Assembly (NCBI RefSeq): GCF_018613695.1
Contig: NZ_JAGGPR010000005.1
Location: 245,571-309,570 of the forward strand
Direction: 5' to 3'
Origin: Arthrobacter sp. ISL-95
GTDB lineage: Bacteria; Actinomycetota; Actinomycetes; Actinomycetales; Micrococcaceae
Length of the DNA stretch: 64,000 nt
How positions within the stretch are numbered: position 1 is the first letter of the stretch; each line of letters opens with the position of its first letter. The notes under the pieces were generated by a model, which saw only the letters and a list, made by a program, of their open reading frames with translations, did no database searches and was not told where the DNA came from. The translations under genes were made by a program, and so were the position numbers. Shown here piece by piece: positions 1-8,036 of this stretch.

Positions 1-168
1 CAGCTTGAGACGGCCAGCGCAGTATCAGTAGTACCGGGCCGTCGAGCAGTAGGAGACGGACACAGCAGCACCAGCAGTACCTGGTCGTCGACAGCTTGAG
101 ACGGCCAGCGCAACACCAGCAGTACCTGATCGTCGGACAGCTTGAGACGACCAGTGCAGTATCTGTAA
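1..168. repeat. degenerate ~46-bp tandem repeat
   Basis: About four imperfect copies of a 45-46-bp unit that starts CAGCTTGAGACGGCCAG. Clear copies begin at 1, 92 and 138, and a more diverged one near 46. The 46-bp spacing breaks any reading frame, and all frames hit stops within two units, so I read it as non-coding. The left end runs off the window, so the array may be longer. Confidence 0.6.
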
Positions 169-171
169 CGC

Positions 172-217
172 GGGGCGGGCAAGTTGAGAGCATTCTTATG
201 CACTCCTTGCCCGCCCC
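172..217. terminator. stem-loop, probable terminator
   Basis: A perfect 12-bp inverted repeat (GGGGCGGGCAAG at 172-183 and its complement at 206-217) encloses a 22-nt loop. There is no T-run, which is common for actinobacterial terminators. It could end a transcript from the left, beyond the window edge, or the leftward lysE-type transcript. Confidence 0.5.
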
Positions 218-518
218 AAACCGTTTAAGATCTGCCTGGTACAAGGGTCCATTTTCTTGGTTGAGCCCAAGGCCCACTACCCATTGAGACCCGAAGGCGC
301 TGTACCGGTGCGCGTCTCATTTCGCGTCAAGGCTGCCCGGTAAAGGATTCCTTCACCGGGCGCTGCTGCAGGTCAGAGCAACCCTCTGCGGTTGGGACCA
401 ACGACCTCCAGGAGGTGAATTTAGCTTTTTGCTGCGCAGTCCTCACGCAGCCGCTGCACGGGGTAGCGGCTGCAGCTTCATGGCGTTTGTCCATGGCTAG
501 CAGGTGCTGCGGAGGTTG
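218..518. other. non-coding stretch with two strong hairpins
   Basis: No credible gene is seen here. Two stable hairpins stand out: 335-361, with 13-nt arms and one mismatch around a tight turn, and 447-473, with 9-bp arms GCAGCCGCT/AGCGGCTGC. They lie downstream of the leftward transporter gene and could be its terminators. A structured RNA is possible, but no known riboswitch consensus was recognised. Confidence 0.4.
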
Positions 519-1157
519 TTAGTGCCGGTTGCCGGTCGCTGCCGCGGAGATGCCGACGCCGATAATCGACAGCCCGCCAACCCGGCCAACGGTCGTCATT
601 CGGCGCGGTGACTTCGCGAGCCAGCTGCGGGCGCGGCCGGCCGCCAAGGCCCAGGCGGTGTCGGTGATCAGGCCGATAAGCAGCGGGACGATTCCCAAGA
701 TGAGGATCTGCGCGCTGGTGTTGCCCGCCGAAGGGGTAATGAACTGCGGGACGATCGCGGTGAAGAGCACGAAACTCTTGGGATTGGTCAGGCCCACGAT
801 CGTGCCTGCGCGCACCGCTGCGAAAGGAGTTTCAATCCGAACACTGGCCTCGGGACCGTCCGCGACCGGGCCCGCGTGCCGGATTGCCTGGAACCCCAGC
901 CAGAACAGGTAAAGAATTCCCACCCATTTGATGCTCTGGAAGAGCAGTTCCGAGCGCTCCAGCAAAGGACCAAGGCCAAAGGCAATCGCGGCGCCAACCG
1001 TGTAGCAGCCGATGGCGTTGCCCATCACGCTGGCCAGGGCATTCGCACGGCCATGGCTCAGGGCCCGACCGATCACGAAGAGCACGCTCGGCCCGGGGAT
1101 GGCGATGAGCACTACACACGCAAGGGCCGTTGCAGTGGCTTGGCTGAGAGTTACCAT
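519..1157 (-). CDS. LysE/RhtB family amino-acid exporter
   Basis: A 212-residue inner-membrane protein of the LysE superfamily, which exports amino acids or related small metabolites. The N-terminus has the family signature PGPSVLFVIGRALSHG around residues 21-36. Five to six hydrophobic segments follow, and the length is typical of the family. The substrate cannot be told from sequence. The start looks leaderless: on the coding strand a perfect -10 box TATGAT (1164-1169) is followed by six bases and then ATG. The gene is transcribed leftwards, alone, toward the hairpins at 172-473. Confidence 0.85.
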   Translation of the reverse strand: MVTLSQATATALACVVLIAIPGPSVLFVIGRALSHGRANALASVMGNAIGCYTVGAAIAFGLGPLLERSELLFQSIKWVGILYLFWLGFQAIRHAGPVADGPEASVRIETPFAAVRAGTIVGLTNPKSFVLFTAIVPQFITPSAGNTSAQILILGIVPLLIGLITDTAWALAAGRARSWLAKSPRRMTTVGRVGGLSIIGVGISAAATGNRH

Positions 1158-1495
1158 CCCAAAATCATAAATTCACCCTGCGCGATCCTTCGAACCGCGT
1201 TCAGCCCGCGGGACGCCACCCAGCCCGGCGCATCCTCTGAACCTTTGACGGACTGAAAAGCATCCTAGAGGTGTACCAGGGCCCGCCAGGGGCCTTGGCC
1301 CAGAGCGTTTCCCCTGCTGGCTGATGCCGTGGAACAGGAGCCAACACCCTACGGAGAGCTTTAGGGCGGGCGACTTCAGGAGCCTCCAGCACGGCTTCCA
1401 TCCCATCCTTCGTGTCCAAAATCGAAATAGTCATGGAAAGGTGGACCACTCCAAAGGACCGTAGAGCCTCACGTTACGTGAGGGTAAAGCCTCTG
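1158..1495. other. intergenic stretch with a possible gene remnant
   Basis: About 340 bp between the LysE gene and the broken lipoprotein gene. It holds the lysE promoter at its left edge. On the minus strand, a reading frame from ATG at 1434 to a stop near 1201 begins MTISILDTKDGMEAVLEAP. That start resembles the beginning of predicted Zn-protease-like DUF2268 proteins, then degrades into arginine/proline-rich nonsense. It may be a decayed 5' fragment. The resemblance is from memory and weak. Confidence 0.25.
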
Positions 1496-2390
1496 TCAGC
1501 GCCCGTGAGACGGTGGTTCGGGGGGACACACCCTTGATGTCCGGTGGAGGATGGTCGAACGCGCACCTTTCTCCGGCGCATACTCGTCCTGGGACCACAC
1601 CTGCGCCAAGACGGAGTCCAGAAGTGCGGCCTCATCACCAGTGAAGGCCTCGGAGAGCTCCACATTCACGGATAAGTACGGGGTTGGGCCGTCGTATGCC
1701 CTGCCTATACGCGCCGTGACGCCGGGGGTTTTGGCGATGTCGGTACGCTCAGCAATGACAACGTCCGTAACGTCCGACGGTTCCGGCGCTGGCTCAAACA
1801 AGGCCAGGGGAAGGGTGACGTCCGAACATTCCAAACCAGAGATCCCGGCGGTGGACTCAACCCGCATGGTTCCGTCAGGCAGACGCTCCATCCGATACTC
1901 CACGCCGTGGCCCTTCAACTCGGCGGGGACTTCCCCCTCCTCCGAGGACCATTCCGTTGCTTTGCAGCCCCGCACGGCTGCCCGTTCTGGATTGCCCCGA
2001 AAATTGGGCGTCACGGAGAGCGGCAAGAACGGTGTTGGGCCGGGGAGAATGTCCGGGCGCCGTTTCTGTTTCACGTCATCGAATGCCGGCCTGGCAGCAC
2101 GGCTCCGCACGTCCCTACTGGCCGTTTTCACCAACTCAGGTATCGAGAAATCGTTGATGTTCCGTGCCACGGCTCTGCCTCAAGAAACTTCCTCGTGGCT
2201 GTACCCAAGGGTCGGCCTCAAGCGCTCCGCTGGGAGCGGCACCCTGCCACTCCACTGCCGGGTAGGGCGGCGCTGGCCGCTTTACAACCCGGCACCCCGC
2301 AAGCCCGCCGGCCGCAACTGCGGCGAGAACCACCACCGTGGTAGCTGAAAGCAATCGGTGGTGCCGACGTCGTAAAGCTGTGCTGCGCAT
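1496..2390 (-). pseudogene. frameshifted lipoprotein gene, paralogue of the next gene
   Basis: The 5' part starts at ATG 2390 after a GGGGG ribosome site. It encodes a signal peptide with lipobox LAGC (VLAAVAAGGLAGC), then runs out of frame near 2136. The 3' part, in another frame (2170-1496), carries the block AFTGDEAALLDSVLAQVWSQ. This closely matches AFTGDPAALIDYSLAQLASQ in the intact lipoprotein at 2485-3003. Between 2136 and 2230 all three frames hold plausible pieces (EADPWVQ, then RKFLEAEPW, then RNINDFSIPEL), so at least two indels are implied. The C-terminus also diverges from the paralogue. An inactive duplicate is the simplest reading; sequencing error is the alternative. Confidence 0.6.
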
Positions 2391-2484
2391 CAAATCCCCC
2401 AAGTAGCCCGAGCTTTTCCCGGGCCCCTTCAACCCTAGGCGTGAAGACGGGAGGCTGCGATGGGCACAGCAATCCATCCGGGAT

Positions 2485-3003
2485 TCAGTCTTTAGTAATG
2501 AGCGACGCCGGGACGTCGGGAACCGCTGCGGGCCACGTGCCGTACAGGTCATCCAGATCCTGATTGGCAAGTTCCAGCGAGGACCCGCCCGCGTACTGTG
2601 CCGACTCGATGCCCAACGATGCCAACAACGCCTTGCTTGTCTCTAATGGCTGCCCGGGCCCTTTGAAGCTGAAGCGCACAAAACGTCCGCGATCCACCTC
2701 ATCCTGGGAAGCGAGCTGCGCCAACGAGTAGTCAATGAGAGCTGCTGGGTCACCGGTGAAGGCGTCCGTCACGGAGAGGGTCGCGATGACGTATGCGGTG
2801 GTGCCGTCCCACGCGCGGGCCGCCTCAAGATCTGCTCCCGGGATCTGGGCTACTGCTGCCTCCGCGGCCGACGTGGACCGCGATGCAACGGCGTTTGCGG
2901 AGGTCGCCGGGGGAGTGGCTTGATTCTCAATGGTGCAGCCACTCAGCAGTGCCACTACTGCCATAGCGGCGACGCCGAACCCGGTGGTTCTACTGATTCT
3001 CAT
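2485..3003 (-). CDS. secreted lipoprotein of unknown function
   Basis: A 172-residue protein with a short basic N-terminus, a hydrophobic core and a lipobox (VVALLSGC), so it should be a membrane-anchored lipoprotein facing outward. The mature part has no domain I recognise. Its middle (TDAFTGDPAALIDYSLAQ) is shared with the broken gene just downstream, which makes the two a tandem duplication. I chose the second ATG (3003) over the first (3012) because AGGA sits eight bases before it, while the first has no room for a ribosome site. The start overlaps the 3' end of the marR-type gene by 14 bp, so the two are probably co-transcribed and controlled by the MarR operators. Confidence 0.7.
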   Translation of the reverse strand: MRISRTTGFGVAAMAVVALLSGCTIENQATPPATSANAVASRSTSAAEAAVAQIPGADLEAARAWDGTTAYVIATLSVTDAFTGDPAALIDYSLAQLASQDEVDRGRFVRFSFKGPGQPLETSKALLASLGIESAQYAGGSSLELANQDLDDLYGTWPAAVPDVPASLITKD

Positions 3004-3457
3004 GGGTGCCATCCTGTGTGTCGTCGCGCAACGAGTGGATCATGCTTTGCAGCGCCTTGAACGCGGTGGTTTGTTCGTCCTGCGTCATGCCGCCGAGCAT
3101 CTTGTTCTCAACGGCGCGGACCGCAGCGCTCGCCTTCTCAAGGCTGCTTCGACCCAGCGGCGTGAGCTGCGCGGGAAGGACTTTCCCTACGCGAGCCTCC
3201 TCCGGGCGGGTCACGTAGCCGTCGCGTTCCAAGGCTTGGAGCAGCACGTTCATGGACTGCCGGGTGACGAACGCTCCGCGGGCCAGCTCGGAATTGGACA
3301 GACCGGGGCGCTGCGCCAGGAGTTCCAGGCAGGAGTAGTGGGTGATGGTCATTCCGAGTGGCCGCAGCGCTGCTTCCATGGAAGCACGCAGGGCGCTCGA
3401 TGCTTCTTTCAGCAGATACCCCAGTGACGTGGTGAGGTCGATTCCGCGTTGACTCAT
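2990..3457 (-). CDS. MarR family transcriptional regulator
   Basis: A 155-residue MarR-type winged-helix repressor. The recognisable part is the wHTH around LSNSELARGAFVTRQSMNVL, followed by the wing (LERDGYVTRPEE) and C-terminal dimer helices. The start at 3457 (MSQRGIDL) is preferred to an upstream frame extension because the region before it is occupied by operator palindromes. The first palindrome covers the start codon itself, a classic arrangement for autorepression. Divergent from the VOC protein gene and overlapping the lipoprotein gene downstream. The ligand is unknown; VOC proteins beside MarR genes often handle electrophiles or antibiotics. Confidence 0.85.
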   Translation of the reverse strand: MSQRGIDLTTSLGYLLKEASSALRASMEAALRPLGMTITHYSCLELLAQRPGLSNSELARGAFVTRQSMNVLLQALERDGYVTRPEEARVGKVLPAQLTPLGRSSLEKASAAVRAVENKMLGGMTQDEQTTAFKALQSMIHSLRDDTQDGTHENQ

Positions 3458-3499
3458 GTCAGTATTCTGACATAAGTTGTTCATGTCAGATAACTGACA
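3456..3499. promoter_or_regulatory. two MarR-type operator palindromes
   Basis: Two near-identical inverted repeats lie in the divergent promoter region: ATGTCAG-TATT-CTGACAT (3456-3473) and TGTCAG-ATAA-CTGACA (3484-3499). They share arms TGTCAG/CTGACA with a four-base AT-rich centre. One covers the marR start codon; the other lies about 20 bp before the VOC gene. Binding by the adjacent MarR protein is inferred from position and symmetry. Confidence 0.7.
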
Positions 3500-3520
3500 A
3501 AGAAACCGAAGGAGCATCAC

Positions 3521-3889
3521 ATGCCCGTCACCGGCCCCGACTTCATCTCACTCCAAGCACGCAATCTCGACGCCTCTCAAGCGTTCTACGAGCAGTACCT
3601 CGGCCTTGTCCGCTCGCCAGCAGGGCCGCCCCACGCCGTCGTGTTCGACACGACGCCGATCGCTTTCGCGCTCCGCACCATTGCCCCCGGGGCGGACCTG
3701 TCGTCCATTAATCAGCCAGGAATCGGCGCCGCGATCTGGCTTCACGCCACCGATGTCCAAGACATCCATGACGCTCTGGTTGGCGACGGCCACACCATTG
3801 TCACAGCCCCCATCGACGGTCCATTCGGCCTCACCTTCACCTTCGCCGACCCCGACGGCTACCACGTGACGCTTCACGACCGCGCCTAG
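3521..3889 (+). CDS. VOC family (glyoxalase-like) protein
   Basis: A 122-residue single-domain vicinal-oxygen-chelate protein. It begins with the typical strand FISLQARNLDASQAFYEQYL and ends with the family pattern FADPDGYHVTLHD. Such proteins act as dimers on a metal-bound substrate (glyoxalase, fosfomycin or bleomycin resistance, dioxygenases); the substrate is not predictable here. It has a good ribosome site (AGGAG) and follows the twin operators, so expression is probably released when the divergent MarR protein binds its ligand. Confidence 0.8.
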   Translation: MPVTGPDFISLQARNLDASQAFYEQYLGLVRSPAGPPHAVVFDTTPIAFALRTIAPGADLSSINQPGIGAAIWLHATDVQDIHDALVGDGHTIVTAPIDGPFGLTFTFADPDGYHVTLHDRA

Positions 3890-3909
3890 TCGCTTGCCAG
3901 CGTGAGCGG

Positions 3910-4685
3910 TCAAGCGGTGAACGTCCCCGGAGTTGTTCCGAGGACGCGCCGGAAATGCCTGGTGAGGTGCGACTGATCATGGAAGCCCGCCTCTACCGCT
4001 GCAACAGAAGCCGGGCGACCGTCCAGCAGCAGGCGTCGGGCGCGGTCCACGCGGCGCCCCGTGACATAGCGGTAGGGGGCGATGCCGTAAGCCTTGGAAA
4101 ATGCGCGCACCAAATGGCTCGGATGCGCACCCAGTAATTGAGCCGCTTCGGCGATGGTAAAGACTCAAAGAGTCGGTCATCCAGCATCTCGCGCAGCTGG
4201 CGGGCCGGGGGAGCGTCCCGCGCTGGCGACAACGGCGTTCCCAGATGCGATCGCACGGATTCCCGGAGAGCCAGAACGCCGCATTCGGCCTCCATCGCAT
4301 CAGCCGGCATGGACAGTGCCGTATGGATGCCCTCCACGGTTGCCACCGTCTGCGGATCCAAAAGCAGCGGCTGCGCTATCGCTGCGTCCGTTGCTTTGGC
4401 GGGCAGCCAGGCTTCACTCAGGTACAGGACTCGCTTACGGAATGATTCACCCCCGACGGCGGATCTACCGTCGTGCGGGACATGCGGGGGTAGCAGGGTG
4501 ATTGAGGCAGGAACTGCCTGATGCTCGGTGCGGCCAAGATCGTAAGTCACGGCACCTTTGTCGATCAGAAGGACAGTCCAATCCTCATGGGTATGGGACG
4601 GGTAGCTGTGATCCTCGAACGTTGCATGCAGTACCTCGCGCACATAAGGCACGGCCGGATGCCACGCCCTCACTGAGTTACCCAT
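3910..4685 (-). pseudogene. AraC family regulator with a one-base frameshift
   Basis: The N-terminal part (from ATG 4685, MGNSVRAWHP) is an AraC cupin-type sensor (HATFEDHSYPSHTHEDWTVL). The frame then goes wrong just where the DNA-binding domain starts. The correct HTH sequence (LVRAFSKAYGIAPYRYV, then GFHDQSHLTRHFRRVLG) continues in another frame to the stop at 3910. Inserting one base in the AAA run at 4159-4161 restores one 258-residue protein with TIAEAAQLLGAHPSHLVRAF at the join. Either a true mutation or a homopolymer sequencing error. Divergent from the DUF2000 gene, its probable target. Confidence 0.75.
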
Positions 4686-4735
4686 GCAAGAAATGTACAA
4701 GACCGCTGTTCCTGCCTGCAGCCATGCTGGGGTTC

Positions 4736-5194
4736 ATGCAAGAAAACTCCACGGCAACCATTGATGCCCCTTCCTCCGCGACCGTTCGCTTCGACACAAA
4801 AGTGGTGGTGGTCCTTAGCGACAACCTTCTGCCGTGGCAAGAGCTGAACGTGACAGCATTCCTCATGAGCGCCATCGCCACCAGTGCCCCGGGTCTGACG
4901 GGAGAGCCCTACCAGGATCGGGATGGGAATGACTACCTTCCCATGCTTCGCCAGCCAGTTCTGGTTCTCACGGCGGGGCAAGAACTTTTGGCAGCAGCAC
5001 GGGAGCGGGCGCTTGCTCGCGAGATCCGCCTTGCCTTATACACACGGGACCTTTTCTCCACCGGCCACGACGAAGCGAACCGTGCAGCAGTAGCGGCAGT
5101 TGCTGCCCACGACCTTGACCTGGTGGGAATCGCCCTCCGCGGTCCTAAAAACGTGGTTGACCGGATCGTCAAAGGCGCAAGAATGCACGCTTGA
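4736..5194 (+). CDS. DUF2000 family protein
   Basis: A protein of about 152 residues matching the DUF2000 family, which has a fold related to peptidyl-tRNA hydrolase 2; the function is unknown. Supporting blocks are VVVVLSDNLLPWQELNVTAF near the N-terminus and DLFSTGHDEANRAAV. The start is uncertain: ATG 4736 has GGGG just before it, ATG 4724 adds four residues, and longer extensions run into the AraC gene's promoter. Divergently placed beside the broken AraC gene, a pairing I recall as common for this family, so control by that regulator is likely. Confidence 0.7.
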   Translation: MQENSTATIDAPSSATVRFDTKVVVVLSDNLLPWQELNVTAFLMSAIATSAPGLTGEPYQDRDGNDYLPMLRQPVLVLTAGQELLAAARERALAREIRLALYTRDLFSTGHDEANRAAVAAVAAHDLDLVGIALRGPKNVVDRIVKGARMHA

Positions 5195-5327
5195 AAACGT
5201 CGGACTGCGCCAACTGGGCTAAAACCCAAAGGTTCCCCACCGGCGTCGAGTAGCCTTGCACGCAATCGGCCAACAACGCGGGCGTCCAGCAACTCGAGGC
5301 CGGCCAACAACAGAAGGAAGTGGTGCA

Positions 5328-5540
5328 ATGCAGCAATACGTTGTTCTCCAAGTGATCCTGAAAGAGAAAATGTGGGGCGCCGGTTCGGGCAACCTTCCCT
5401 CCCTGGAAAAGGCCATCAACGATCAAGCCGCAAAGGGCTACCGGCTCCACACCATCACCACTGCCAGCAGCGGGAGTAAGGGAGTGATCGGCGGCGGTGA
5501 CCGCATTCAGGCCACCATGGTGTTTGAGCGGGTCGGCTAA
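5328..5540 (+). CDS. DUF4177 small protein
   Basis: A 70-residue protein starting MQQYVVLQVILKEK, with the pattern LEKAINDQAAKGYRLHTIT, which fits the DUF4177 family of small proteins of unknown role. The start at 5328 has a good ribosome site (GAAGGAAG). No signal peptide or membrane segment. It sits alone between the DUF2000 gene and the secreted protease. Confidence 0.7.
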   Translation: MQQYVVLQVILKEKMWGAGSGNLPSLEKAINDQAAKGYRLHTITTASSGSKGVIGGGDRIQATMVFERVG

Positions 5541-5700
5541 GTTCGCGGTGCCGAAGGTTCGCTGAGGCTGTCATAAACGCGTCTCGTACGCGTTGCAGCC
5601 GAGAGTCAGATTACAATTTCCTGGGGGTCAGCTGGTGGTCTCCAGTTGCGCGCGATCAGCCGTTCTAAGGTTGCTCGCGCTTTCCCTAGAAAGCCCGAAC

Positions 5701-7923
5701 ATGGTGAATAATTCCCGGCTGCGCTCGCTGAGTTCCATCGGCATAGCGGTAACCACACTTCTTATCAGCGGGGGACTGGCTGTTCAGCCGGCGGCCGCCG
5801 CAGATCTTAACGACATCGTCCCAAGCACCCCGCAGGTGCTTCAGCCAACGCCCGAAACGGCTACGGACCAATTCATTGTTGGCATGCGGGACAACGCCGC
5901 CCAAGCAGCTGCGGTGAAGGCCGAAAACGCGGCGGACCAGGCAGCAACCAAGCTCGGTGTCTCTGCGGAAAGCTCTCGCCAAAACGCCACGGGCGGCCAC
6001 GTCATCAAGCTCGACGAGGCCCTCACGACGTCCGAAGCCAAGCTTTTCGTGGAGACGCTCCGCGCTGATCCGGCTGTCGCTTACGCAGAGCCGGACGCCA
6101 TCATGCATCCCACAGCCCATTCGAAAGACTACGGCTACACGGAGCAGTGGAACCTGTGGGACAACTTCTCCGGCGTCCGTACCCCCGCAGCCTGGAACTA
6201 TAACCAGGGCGAAGGTGTTGTGGTGGCGATCGTTGACACCGGCATCACCAACCACCCCGAGCTCAACGGGAATGTGCTGCCCGGCTACGACATGATCTCC
6301 AGTGCAGCTGACGCGCGGGACGGAAACGGCAGGGATCCGGACCCCACTGACCAGGGTGACTGGGTCCCGGCGGAAGAATGTGAGGCGGGGAGCCCCGCTG
6401 AAAGTTCTTCCTGGCACGGTACCCACGTGGCAGGAATCGTGGCCGCAGTTGGAAACAACAGCATAGGGATCAGTGGCGTCGCGCCGAAGTCAAAAATTCT
6501 TCCGGTGCGGGCGCTGGGAGTCTGCGGAGGTTACAGCTCCGACATTGCTGACTCAATCGTCTGGGCCGCGGGCGGCGTGGTGACTGACCTTCCCGTCAAC
6601 CCCAACCCGGCAAAGGTGATCAACATCAGCCTCGGCGGCGTCGCAACGTGCTCCGCCACCTATCAGAACGCCATCAACTTTGCGTACAACGCAGGTGCGG
6701 CGGTAGTGGTCTCTGCAGGAAATTCCAATCGCCCTGCGTCGGACATCAGCCCCGGCAACTGCGAGAACGTCATCACCGTGGCGGCAAGTACCAAGTCCGG
6801 CGCGCGGGCAGAATACTCCAACTACGGAAGCGCCATTGACGTAACGGCGCCCGGCGGCGACATGACAACAGATGTCACCCGCGGCATCTTGTCCACGTTG
6901 AACTACGGAACCACCACGCCGGATGAGCCCGCTTTTGCGTTCATGCAGGGCACCTCCATGGCTTCTCCCCACGTGGCAGGCATCGCGGCTCTCCTCTTCG
7001 CGGCTGAAGGTAACACCCTCACGCCCCAGTTGCTGGAACAGCAACTCATGGAATCAGCCCGGCCGCTTCCTGCCGGATGCTCCGCTGGCTGCGGTGCGGG
7101 CTTGGTAGACGCCACCGCGGCGCTGAAAAAGTTCGGTGGTGCCGCTCCTCTTCAAGCGCCCCACCAAAAGCTCACCGATTTCAATGGTGATGGCACCAGT
7201 GACGTGATCGCTCGTGATTCCAACGGCGCTTTGTGGCTCTACAAAGGCACAGGCTACGGCAACTGGCGGGGTGGCCGCACCCAGATCGGCGCCGGCTGGA
7301 ACGCCATGACCGCCGTCGAAGCGCCCGGCGACTTCAACGGAGACGGTTATGCGGACGTCATTGCCCGCGATGGCAACGGCGTTCTGTGGCTGTACCCAGG
7401 CAATGGATGGGGTGGCTTGCTCGGCCGCACCCAGATCGGTGCCGGCTGGAACGTGATGACATCCATCAAGTCAACGGGTGACTTCAACGGGGACGCGACG
7501 GCGGATGTCATTGCCCGCAATGGGAATGGCGTTCTGTGGCTTTATCCGGGCAATGGCACCGGTGGTTGGCTCCAGCCCCGCCAGATCGGTGCAGGCTGGA
7601 ACGTCATGACAGCCATCGACGGCGTAGGGGACTTCAATGGCGACGGCAAAGCTGACGTCATTGCCCGCAACGGATCAGGCGCCTTGCTGCTCTACCCGGG
7701 CAACGGAGCCGGTGGATGGCTTGCAGCGAGCCAGGTGGGCGTCGGTTGGAACATCTTCAACGCCATTGAAGCCCCGGGCGACTTCGACGGCGACGGAAAG
7801 GTGGACGTTCTTGGACGCACCAGCAGCGGAGAACTGGTCCTGTACGCCGGCAACGGCTACAGCTGGTGGTTGTACTCCGGGCAGGTTGGCGTCGGCTGGA
7901 ACACCATGAACGCGTTCCTGTAA
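5701..7923 (+). CDS. secreted subtilisin-like protease (S8) with FG-GAP repeats
   Basis: A 740-residue exported serine protease. Order of parts: signal peptide (residues 1-34, ending AAAA|DL); propeptide (FIVGMRDNAAQ to AEPDAIMHP); catalytic domain with Asp179 (VAIVDTGI), His239 (WHGTHVAGI) and Ser419 (GTSMASPHVAG); then five FG-GAP/VCBS-like repeats of about 55 residues, each with a DFNGDG-type calcium motif and WLYPGNG. The repeats probably form a beta-propeller-like or binding module. The start at ATG 5701 is chosen because the signal peptide begins there. The gene stands alone and ends in a clear terminator. Confidence 0.9.
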   Translation: MVNNSRLRSLSSIGIAVTTLLISGGLAVQPAAAADLNDIVPSTPQVLQPTPETATDQFIVGMRDNAAQAAAVKAENAADQAATKLGVSAESSRQNATGGHVIKLDEALTTSEAKLFVETLRADPAVAYAEPDAIMHPTAHSKDYGYTEQWNLWDNFSGVRTPAAWNYNQGEGVVVAIVDTGITNHPELNGNVLPGYDMISSAADARDGNGRDPDPTDQGDWVPAEECEAGSPAESSSWHGTHVAGIVAAVGNNSIGISGVAPKSKILPVRALGVCGGYSSDIADSIVWAAGGVVTDLPVNPNPAKVINISLGGVATCSATYQNAINFAYNAGAAVVVSAGNSNRPASDISPGNCENVITVAASTKSGARAEYSNYGSAIDVTAPGGDMTTDVTRGILSTLNYGTTTPDEPAFAFMQGTSMASPHVAGIAALLFAAEGNTLTPQLLEQQLMESARPLPAGCSAGCGAGLVDATAALKKFGGAAPLQAPHQKLTDFNGDGTSDVIARDSNGALWLYKGTGYGNWRGGRTQIGAGWNAMTAVEAPGDFNGDGYADVIARDGNGVLWLYPGNGWGGLLGRTQIGAGWNVMTSIKSTGDFNGDATADVIARNGNGVLWLYPGNGTGGWLQPRQIGAGWNVMTAIDGVGDFNGDGKADVIARNGSGALLLYPGNGAGGWLAASQVGVGWNIFNAIEAPGDFDGDGKVDVLGRTSSGELVLYAGNGYSWWLYSGQVGVGWNTMNAFL

Positions 7924-7934
7924 TACCGGATGCG

Positions 7935-7967
7935 ACGGCCCGGAAGCATTGATTGCTTCCGGGCCGT
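7935..7967 (+). terminator. terminator of the protease gene
   Basis: A perfect 14-bp stem (7935-7948 with 7954-7967, starting ACGGCCCGG) closes on a 5-nt loop and is followed by TTCCGTTTCC. It lies 12 bp after the stop codon. Confidence 0.85.
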
Positions 7968-8036
7968 TTCCGTTTCCTTCCAGCATCCGCACGGGTTCCG
8001 TGGGTAGAGTAGAGGCCTGAACATCGCCGGATTGCA

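Noticed and set aside
96..287. A small plus-strand gene at the left edge
   Set aside because: It overlaps the repeat array and the terminator stem and has no ribosome site.
218..518. A riboswitch or other cis-regulatory RNA
   Set aside because: Hairpins are present but no known consensus could be matched, and no gene downstream on the plus strand would be controlled.
1551..2348. A 265-codon plus-strand frame opposite the broken lipoprotein gene
   Set aside because: No domain or start signal, whereas the minus strand has a lipobox, a ribosome site and a clear paralogue.
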